From assembly GCA_039800325.1 (NCBI GenBank), contig JBDLQY010000008.1:1-5632 (forward strand): a stretch of DNA of 5,632 nt. Reading direction: 5' to 3'. Origin of the DNA: SYIM01 sp039800325. GTDB taxonomy: Bacteria; Pseudomonadota; Gammaproteobacteria; Burkholderiales; Burkholderiaceae_E. Shown here one piece after another: positions 1 to 4,580 of this stretch. The translations under genes were made by a program, and so were the position numbers. Position 1 is the first letter of the stretch. Every line of letters begins with the position of its first letter. The notes under the pieces were generated by a model. That model searched no databases. It saw nothing but the letters and a program-made list of their open reading frames with translations, and was not told the DNA's origin.

Positions 1-1630
1 TGGTCATGGGCAGGGCATCGATGAATTCGATTTCTTTGGGATATTCATAAGGCGCGAGCTTGCCGCGAACATGGGCCTGTAGTTGTGCGACCAGGGCATC
101 ATCACCGCTGTAACCGGGAGCAAGTACAACGTAGGCTTTAACTGTCGCGCCGCGCTCTCGGTCGGGCTTGGGCACGACGGCCGCATTGGCAACGGCCGGG
201 TGTTTTACCAGACAGTTTTCAACCTCGCTGGGACCAATGCGGTAGCCCGCTGCCTTAAACATGTCATCGCTGCGACCCTGATACCAGAGGTAGCCGTCGT
301 CATCCATGACGGCGGTATCGCCCGTACGACACCAGCTGTCGCCAGGATCCCCGGTGAATTTGCTTCGGGTCGCCTCGTCGTTTTTCCAGTAGCCCAGAAA
401 AAATACAGGGTCGGGATCGCCATGAATGTCGCGGCGGTGCACGGCCACGTCGCCGGGCGTTCCGCGCGGACATTCGCGGCCCTGGTCGTCGATGACGGCT
501 ACACGGTGACCCGGATAGGGTCGCCCCATGCTGCCGGGTCGCGCAGGCCAGCCCGCCGCTGGACGTCCCTTGGCATCGCGACTGGCGCCGCAATTGCCGA
601 CGATGTAGTTGATCTCGGTCTGTCCGAACATTTCGTTGACCGTGATGCCCAGTTGGTCGCGGCAGTAGTCGAACACGGCATCACCCACCGCTTCGCCGGC
701 GCTCATGATGGCGCGCAGGTGCATTGAGAAGTGCTCGCGCGGCTGCGGACAGGCCTTCATCATGGCCTTGAGTGCCGTTGGAAAAAGAAAGCTGTGGGTG
801 ACGCGGTAGTCCTGCATCAGGGCAAAGGCTCGCAGGGGGTCAAAGCGGCCCTGATAGCCGACGATGGTGCGGCCAAAGTACAGCGTGGGTAGCAGAGCAT
901 CCATCAGGCCACCGGTCCAGGCCCAGTCGGCCGGAGACCAGAACACGGCGTCGTCACCCTCAAACCAGTTTTGGCTGCAGACGAAGCCAGTCAGGTTTCC
1001 GATGAGTGCGCGGTGAGGTATCAGTGCGCCCTTGGGTGGGCCGGTTGTGCCGCTGGTGTAGATGAGTACAGCCGGGTCGTCGGCGGCTGTTTTTGCGGGG
1101 CTGAAGCGTGCAGACTCGCGGCTTGAGAGTTTGGCCCAGTCGATATCGGCTTGTCCCCGCGCGTCGCCGACTGCGACCACACAGCGCAGGGTCGGACACT
1201 GTGCCCGCACGGATTGCACAGGTTTGATCGCTGACTCATCGACGATGGCGATGACGGCTTCACTATCTTGAAGACGATACTCGAGCGCATCGGGGCCGAA
1301 AAGAATCGACAAGGGCATGGCCACTGCGCCTATCTGATAAAGCGCCAGGTGCGCCACCGCCGTCTCGACGCGCTGCGGCATGACGACCGCGACACGATCG
1401 CCACGCTGCACGCCCAGCTTGCGAAGGCCGTTGGCCAGACGATTCGCCTGCTGCTGCAACTGGCCGTAGGTGTGATCAGTGCAGGAACCGTCTTCCCGGA
1501 CGCAGCGAAGCGCCACCGCGTGCGGTCGCGATCGAGCCCATCGCGCACAGCAGGCCTGGGCGATATTGAAGAACTTAGGCACCTTCCAGCGAAAGGTGTC
1601 GTGTAGCGGTTTGTAGCGATCGGCGCTCAT
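1..1630 (-). CDS. AMP-forming acyl-CoA synthetase (ANL superfamily), partial at its C-terminus
   Basis: This enzyme activates a carboxylic acid to acyl-AMP and then to acyl-CoA, probably in the cytoplasm. My minus-strand translation from the ATG at 1628-1630 stays open for 543 codons to the left edge. ANL motifs appear in order: the P-loop YTSGTTGPPKG (191-201), NEMFGQTE (332-339), WCRTGD (433-438) and GRSDDMFKAAGYRIGP (452-467), which includes the hinge before the C-terminal lid. The visible end, PMT at 541-543, is where the motif with the catalytic lysine (TGKxxR type) normally begins, so only that motif and a short tail should be missing. The N-terminal FRWKVPKFFNIA and the PLSILFGPDALEYRL stretch resemble the medium-chain/aliphatic (ACSM-like) branch rather than acetyl-CoA synthetase, so the substrate is probably a medium-chain, branched or aromatic acid; this is inference. 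The start is chosen because the family similarity begins there. No clear Shine-Dalgarno sequence precedes it, and an in-frame GTG at 1643-1645 is a weaker alternative. It is divergent from the CoA-transferase gene. Confidence 0.95.
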   Translation of the reverse strand, partial: MSADRYKPLHDTFRWKVPKFFNIAQACCARWARSRPHAVALRCVREDGSCTDHTYGQLQQQANRLANGLRKLGVQRGDRVAVVMPQRVETAVAHLALYQIGAVAMPLSILFGPDALEYRLQDSEAVIAIVDESAIKPVQSVRAQCPTLRCVVAVGDARGQADIDWAKLSSRESARFSPAKTAADDPAVLIYTSGTTGPPKGALIPHRALIGNLTGFVCSQNWFEGDDAVFWSPADWAWTGGLMDALLPTLYFGRTIVGYQGRFDPLRAFALMQDYRVTHSFLFPTALKAMMKACPQPREHFSMHLRAIMSAGEAVGDAVFDYCRDQLGITVNEMFGQTEINYIVGNCGASRDAKGRPAAGWPARPGSMGRPYPGHRVAVIDDQGRECPRGTPGDVAVHRRDIHGDPDPVFFLGYWKNDEATRSKFTGDPGDSWCRTGDTAVMDDDGYLWYQGRSDDMFKAAGYRIGPSEVENCLVKHPAVANAAVVPKPDRERGATVKAYVVLAPGYSGDDALVAQLQAHVRGKLAPYEYPKEIEFIDALPMT

Positions 1631-1900
1631 GATGTCGAGCAACACGATAGCGAGGAGTCGTGGCGGCGTCTACCGCCGGCCTGAGGCGCACGCGTAAATC
1701 CCCGACCCCTCAAGCGGTCGAGTCGCTCTTCAAGGGCCGCCAGCTGGAAGATTTGTATGATCTTAGCTGTGTCACCAAAGCTTGGGCCCTCGCTGCTGGG
1801 GGGCGAACAGCGCTTTACCCAAACAGGAGTATTCGTTGATGTCCCTGTCGGTTCGGTCAGAAGTGTCTTTGTCGGTCTTCGTGCCGAGCAGGCACTCGTG
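1631..1900. promoter_or_regulatory. Divergent intergenic region between acyl-CoA synthetase and CoA-transferase genes
   Basis: This 270-bp gap must carry the promoters of both flanking genes. I see no convincing -35/-10 pair on either strand. TATGAT at 1756-1761 resembles a plus-strand -10 box but has no good -35 partner. Small dyads are present: GGCGG/CCGCC with a 6-nt loop at 1662-1677, in the presumed leader of the synthetase, and CCAA-N3-TTGG at 1775-1785, which could be an operator half-site pair or chance. The plus-strand part from 1825 holds the leader ORF described separately. Shared regulation of the two genes is an inference from their arrangement. Confidence 0.5.
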
Positions 1901-1901
1901 A
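1839..1901 (+). CDS. Possible 20-codon leader ORF, overlapping the CoA-transferase start
   Basis: The ATG at 1839-1841 is preceded by AGGAG at 1825-1829, a good Shine-Dalgarno match 9 nt away. This is the best ribosome binding site in the region. The ORF encodes 20 residues and ends with TGA at 1899-1901, overlapping the ATG of the CoA-transferase as TGATG, an arrangement typical of translational coupling. The peptide has no known family. It contains SLSV twice, eight codons apart (residues 2-5 and 10-13), from near-duplicate DNA. There is no run of one amino acid that would suggest classical attenuation. It may act only to deliver ribosomes to the next start, or it may be chance. No protein evidence can be drawn from so short a sequence. 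Confidence 0.3.
   Translation: MSLSVRSEVSLSVFVPSRHS
1881..1895 (+). promoter_or_regulatory. Small hairpin over the weak ribosome binding site of the CoA-transferase gene
   Basis: GTGCC (1881-1885) and GGCAC (1891-1895) are perfect inverted repeats around the 5-nt loop GAGCA. The hairpin ends 5 nt before the ATG at 1901 and covers the only purine-rich stretch there, AGCAGG (1887-1892), which is at best a weak Shine-Dalgarno sequence. A ribosome translating the leader ORF would pass through and open this structure, which fits a coupled start. The stem is only 5 bp, so its stability in the cell is uncertain. Confidence 0.3.
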
Positions 1902-3133
1902 TGGCAGCCCCTGCTTCGAGCGCGCGCCCGCTACAGGGATTCCGGGTGCTCGACCTTACCAATGTGCTGGTGGGCCCCTTCGCCTGTCATCAGCTCGCAC
2001 ATTTGGGTGCTGAGGTTATCAAGGTGGAGGCGCTGGCGGGGGGTGACCTGGCGCGCCAGCTGGGTGCTGATCCCGCCCTGAATCAGCGCTACATGGGTGT
2101 GTCGTTTCTGGCACAGAACGCCGGTAAGCGCTCGATTGCCCTCGACCTGAAGAAGCCGGCTGGCAAGCGTGTGCTGCAGCGGCTGGTCGCGAGCGCCGAT
2201 GTTCTGGTTGAGAACTTTCGTCCAGGCGTCATGCAGCGGCTTGAGTTGTCCTACGAGCAGTTGCTCGCCTTTAATCCCAAGCTGATTTATTGCGCGGTAT
2301 CGGGGTTCGGGCAGGATGGCCCCTTGCGTGATCTTCCCGCATACGATCAGATCATTCAGGGCATGGCCGGGGTTATGAGTATTACCGGCGACGCGCACAG
2401 CGCCCCCCTGCGTGTGGGCTTCCCGGTGGCTGACACGGTGGGCGGACTCACCGCCGCTATGGCAGTGTGTGCCGCATTGGCTGAGCGAGATCGCACAGGC
2501 GGCCGTTTTATCGATATTTCGATGCTCGAGTCGATGATGACCACAATGGGTTGGGCTGTATCAAACCTGCTCATAGCAGGCCGCGAGGCCAGGCCCATGG
2601 GTAACGACAACATGACCGCTAGCCCCTCGGGGGCGTTTCGTACGGCTGATGGTCTGATCAATATTGCCGCCAATAAGCAAGAGCAGTTCGAAGCCTTGGC
2701 TCGGGTCATAGGCCGTGCTGATCTCATCGCTGACCCGCGCTTCGCGCTACGCCAGGCAAGACTCGAACACCGGGCAGAGCTCACGCGCGAGATTGAGGCG
2801 GCGCTTGGCAAGGCCTCTACGCAGGAATGGTGGCAGCGTCTGATCGAGGCGGGTATTCCAGCGGGCCCGGTTTACTCGGTATCGCAGGCCTTGGCCCATC
2901 CGCAGGTGGCTGATCGCGGTCTGCTCGCCTCGTTTGAAGACCCACCAGGGGTCGGTCGCGACATCAAGGTTTTAAGAACAGGCATCAAGATTAATGGCGA
3001 GGTACCGTCGGTGACTACCCCGCCACCAGTACTCGGTCAGCACACCCAGGAGATTCTGGCCGAGCTAGGCTTCGACCAAGACGATATCGCGGGGTTTGAA
3101 GCCGAGCAGGCAATTTCGCGTCCCAGCCGCTAA
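1901..3133 (+). CDS. Family III CoA-transferase (CaiB/BaiF type)
   Basis: The product, 410 residues from the ATG at 1901, transfers CoA from an acyl-CoA donor to a free carboxylic acid through enzyme-bound anhydride intermediates. Family features are clear: the N-terminal PLQGFRVLDLTNVLVGPFA (10-28), HLGAEVIKVE (34-43), VENFRPGVMQRL (103-114), PAYDQIIQGMAGVMSITG (146-163) in which D149 aligns with the catalytic aspartate, and GNDNMTASPSGAFRTADG (234-251). The length is normal for a single-subunit member; these enzymes usually form interlocked dimers. The same open frame extends upstream to an ATG at 1757, adding 48 residues that match nothing I know in the family, so the 1901 start, just before the conserved beginning, is preferred. 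The family includes carnitine, oxalate/formate, succinate/mesaconate and bile-acid CoA-transferases as well as 2-methylacyl-CoA racemases. I cannot choose a substrate, and a racemase cannot be fully excluded. The divergent acyl-CoA synthetase suggests a shared acid-degradation pathway. Confidence 0.93.
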   Translation: MAAPASSARPLQGFRVLDLTNVLVGPFACHQLAHLGAEVIKVEALAGGDLARQLGADPALNQRYMGVSFLAQNAGKRSIALDLKKPAGKRVLQRLVASADVLVENFRPGVMQRLELSYEQLLAFNPKLIYCAVSGFGQDGPLRDLPAYDQIIQGMAGVMSITGDAHSAPLRVGFPVADTVGGLTAAMAVCAALAERDRTGGRFIDISMLESMMTTMGWAVSNLLIAGREARPMGNDNMTASPSGAFRTADGLINIAANKQEQFEALARVIGRADLIADPRFALRQARLEHRAELTREIEAALGKASTQEWWQRLIEAGIPAGPVYSVSQALAHPQVADRGLLASFEDPPGVGRDIKVLRTGIKINGEVPSVTTPPPVLGQHTQEILAELGFDQDDIAGFEAEQAISRPSR

Positions 3134-3157
3134 TCTGAACCAAGCCTTGGCGCGCAC
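3134..3157. other. Short gap between convergent genes, no clear terminator
   Basis: Only 24 bp separate the TAA of the CoA-transferase from the TAA of the CNNM/CBS gene on the other strand. The gap contains the dyad CCAAG-C-CTTGG (3140-3150), whose 1-nt centre is too tight for a normal hairpin loop, and no T-tract follows on either strand. I therefore do not call an intrinsic terminator here. Confidence 0.6.
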
Positions 3158-4447
3158 TTACTCTTCGACCTCGACACGCTTGGCGAGTACCTTGTCGATG
3201 GTCTTGCGATCCATGTCCATGATCTCAAGCTCCCATCCCTCCCAGAAGACTTTTTCGCCCTCTTTGGGAAGCTTGCCGCTGAGCAGCATGAACATACCGC
3301 TGAGCGTGTGATAGCGCCCTTTTTCTTCGTCGGGCACCGTGGCCAGCTGCAGACGATCTTTTAACTCGGGAATGGGAATGTGGCCATCCAGCAGCCAGCT
3401 GCCGTCATCGCGCAGCACGGCCCAGGACTGCGTGGGGTCGCGTGGCTTGAATTCACCGGTAATGGCCTCGATCAGATCTTTAAGGGTGACCAGTCCCAGC
3501 GCCTCACCGTATTCATCGACCACAAAGGCCATCTGCCGACCGGATGAGCGAAAGTTATCAAGCAGCTCCATACCCGTGAGGGTTTCCGGCACATAGAGCG
3601 TATCTTCCAGACCCAGAGAGAGATCGGGTTTGGCGCCGGCTGCAATGCGCGAGAGCAGCTTGCGCGCATTGACCACGCCCATGACGTTATCAAGGCTTCC
3701 GCGCACCACTGGGTAGCGAGCGTGGTCTGATGATTCGATCAGCCGCAACGCCTCGGTCACCGGCTCATCCTGATCCAGAAACACAATGTCGGCCCGCGGC
3801 ACCATGAGCGACGCAATTTGCCGATCATCAAGCCGGAACACATTTTTGACCATGGTGTGTTCCTGGCTTTCAATCAGCCCCGCTTCAGTGCCTTCCGCCA
3901 GTACGGCCTGAATTTCTTCCTCGGTGACTTCAGGTTGAGCGCGATCCTTGACGCCCATAAGCTTGAGGATGAAAGCGGTAGAACCCGATAGCAGGCGTAC
4001 GAATGGGCGTGTGATGAGGGCCAGACCTGCAACCGGCTTGGCCATGAGACGGGCAACCAGCTCAGGGTTTGACTGCCCAAGACGCTTGGGAACGAGCTCG
4101 CCCAGCACGATCGCGAAATACGTGATGACCACGACGACGATGCCAGTGCCCAGATAGTTGGCATAGGAGGTGCCAACACCTATGGATTCAAGCCATTGCG
4201 CCAGGGGCTTAGCCAGCGCAGCCTCACCGACAATGCCGCTGAGCACGCCAATTGACGTGATGCCCACCTGGATGGTGGATAAAAATCGGTTTGGATCTTC
4301 GCCCAGGCTAAGGGCTACCTTGGCGGCGGAGTCACCCGCGTCTGCGGCTTTCTGAAGTTTGGCTCTGCGGAAGGTGATCAGCGCGATTTCAGACATCGCG
4401 AAAACACCATTGATGATGATCAGAATGATCAGCAGAAATATGTCCAT
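3158..4447 (-). CDS. CNNM (DUF21)/CBS/CorC-HlyC domain membrane protein, 'hemolysin family' transporter
   Basis: This 429-residue inner-membrane protein has the full architecture of the UPF0053/CNNM family. The N-terminal CNNM domain has hydrophobic segments at about 2-24, 58-78, 98-118 and 136-165, with the conserved SEIAL (19-23), GITSIGVLSGIVGE (62-75) and GELVPKRLG (116-124). Two CBS domains follow at about 215-272 (from MVPRADIVFLD) and 280-335 (including FVVDEYGEALGLVTLKDLIEAITGE, seen across 308-332). A CorC_HlyC domain at about 344-426 completes it. Family members include Mg2+/Co2+ efflux-linked CorC, YtfL/PaeA (linked to polyamine export) and proteins named TlyC or hemolysin. Haemolytic activity is not established for most, so the name should not be read as a toxin function. 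Ion or polyamine transport with nucleotide sensing by the CBS pair is the likely role. Upstream in-frame codons reach a stop within 18 nt without another ATG, GTG or TTG, which fixes the start. The glycosyltransferase gene lies 114 bp upstream on the same strand. Confidence 0.95.
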   Translation of the reverse strand: MDIFLLIILIIINGVFAMSEIALITFRRAKLQKAADAGDSAAKVALSLGEDPNRFLSTIQVGITSIGVLSGIVGEAALAKPLAQWLESIGVGTSYANYLGTGIVVVVITYFAIVLGELVPKRLGQSNPELVARLMAKPVAGLALITRPFVRLLSGSTAFILKLMGVKDRAQPEVTEEEIQAVLAEGTEAGLIESQEHTMVKNVFRLDDRQIASLMVPRADIVFLDQDEPVTEALRLIESSDHARYPVVRGSLDNVMGVVNARKLLSRIAAGAKPDLSLGLEDTLYVPETLTGMELLDNFRSSGRQMAFVVDEYGEALGLVTLKDLIEAITGEFKPRDPTQSWAVLRDDGSWLLDGHIPIPELKDRLQLATVPDEEKGRYHTLSGMFMLLSGKLPKEGEKVFWEGWELEIMDMDRKTIDKVLAKRVEVEE

Positions 4448-4454
4448 GCAGCAT

Positions 4455-4472
4455 CGCAGCCATTAGGCTGCG
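4455..4472 (-). promoter_or_regulatory. Perfect hairpin immediately upstream of the CNNM/CBS gene
   Basis: CGCAGCC (4455-4461) and GGCTGCG (4466-4472) form a perfect 7-bp, GC-rich stem with the 4-nt loop ATTA. In the minus-strand mRNA it would lie 7 nt before the start codon at 4447, across the usual Shine-Dalgarno position. No other good ribosome binding sequence is visible. It could limit or regulate initiation. Read on the plus strand it is followed by TTTGTT, a poor T-tract, and no plus-strand gene feeds into it, so a terminator is less likely. Confidence 0.4.
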
Positions 4473-4490
4473 TTTGTTACGGGGACACGA

Positions 4491-4518
4491 AGTTTAAGGG
4501 GATGTCTGGGTTTCGCAA
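4491..4518 (-). promoter_or_regulatory. Weak candidate sigma-70 promoter for the CNNM/CBS gene
   Basis: On the minus strand TTGCGA (plus positions 4513-4518) matches 4 of 6 bases of the -35 consensus, and TAAACT (4491-4496) matches 4 of 6 of the -10 consensus, with a 16-bp spacer. Transcription would start about 35-40 nt before the start codon and include the leader hairpin. The match is modest and could be chance. Read-through from the glycosyltransferase gene is the alternative. Confidence 0.22.
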
Positions 4519-4552
4519 AACCGCGCTGGGGTCCCACGCCTCGCAGTATGAC

Positions 4553-4580
4553 GATCAAGGTTTAACTATCGACCTTGATC
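4553..4580 (-). terminator. Hairpin spanning the glycosyltransferase stop codon, without a T-tract
   Basis: GATCAAGGT (4553-4561) and ACCTTGATC (4572-4580) are perfect 9-bp inverted repeats with a 10-nt loop that contains the TAA stop (4562-4564) of the minus-strand gene. After the stem the minus-strand transcript reads GTCATACTG, with no run of T. A standard intrinsic terminator is therefore not supported. A role in mRNA 3'-end protection or partial termination between the two genes is possible. Confidence 0.3.

Noticed and set aside
83..727. A 214-codon plus-strand open frame
   Set aside because: It is antisense to the acyl-CoA synthetase, whose motifs run through the whole stretch on the minus strand. 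Its own translation shows no family signature, and long antisense frames are common in GC-rich genes.
1268..1606. A 112-codon plus-strand open frame
   Set aside because: It lies fully inside the N-terminal half of the synthetase on the opposite strand and shows no recognisable domain.
1627..1962. A 111-codon minus-strand open frame ending in an ATGA overlap with the synthetase start
   Set aside because: The ATGA junction (1627-1630) is suggestive, but the frame begins inside the CoA-transferase coding region on the other strand and its low-complexity Ser/Thr/Arg-rich translation matches no family. A shorter version starting in the gap has no clear start or SD.
1931..2811. Two long minus-strand frames of 155 and 151 codons
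   Set aside because: Both are antisense shadows of the CoA-transferase, whose conserved motifs and catalytic Asp occupy the plus strand there.
4076..4090. Perfect dyad CCCAAG-ACG-CTTGGG, resembling a small hairpin or operator
   Set aside because: It encodes the conserved PKRLG segment of the CNNM domain, so coding constraint explains it.
3874..4179. A 101-codon minus-strand frame within the CNNM/CBS gene
   Set aside because: It is a shifted reading of the membrane domain. The in-phase frame carries the conserved GELVPKRLG motif, so there is no sign of a frameshift.
3158..4447. Calling the CNNM/CBS protein a haemolytic toxin
   Set aside because: The 'hemolysin' label is historical. The architecture indicates an ion- or polyamine-transport membrane protein with nucleotide-sensing CBS domains.
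4455..4472. Intrinsic terminator on the plus strand
   Set aside because: The stem is good but the following TTTGTT is a poor T-tract, and no plus-strand gene precedes it. A leader hairpin of the minus-strand gene is the better reading.
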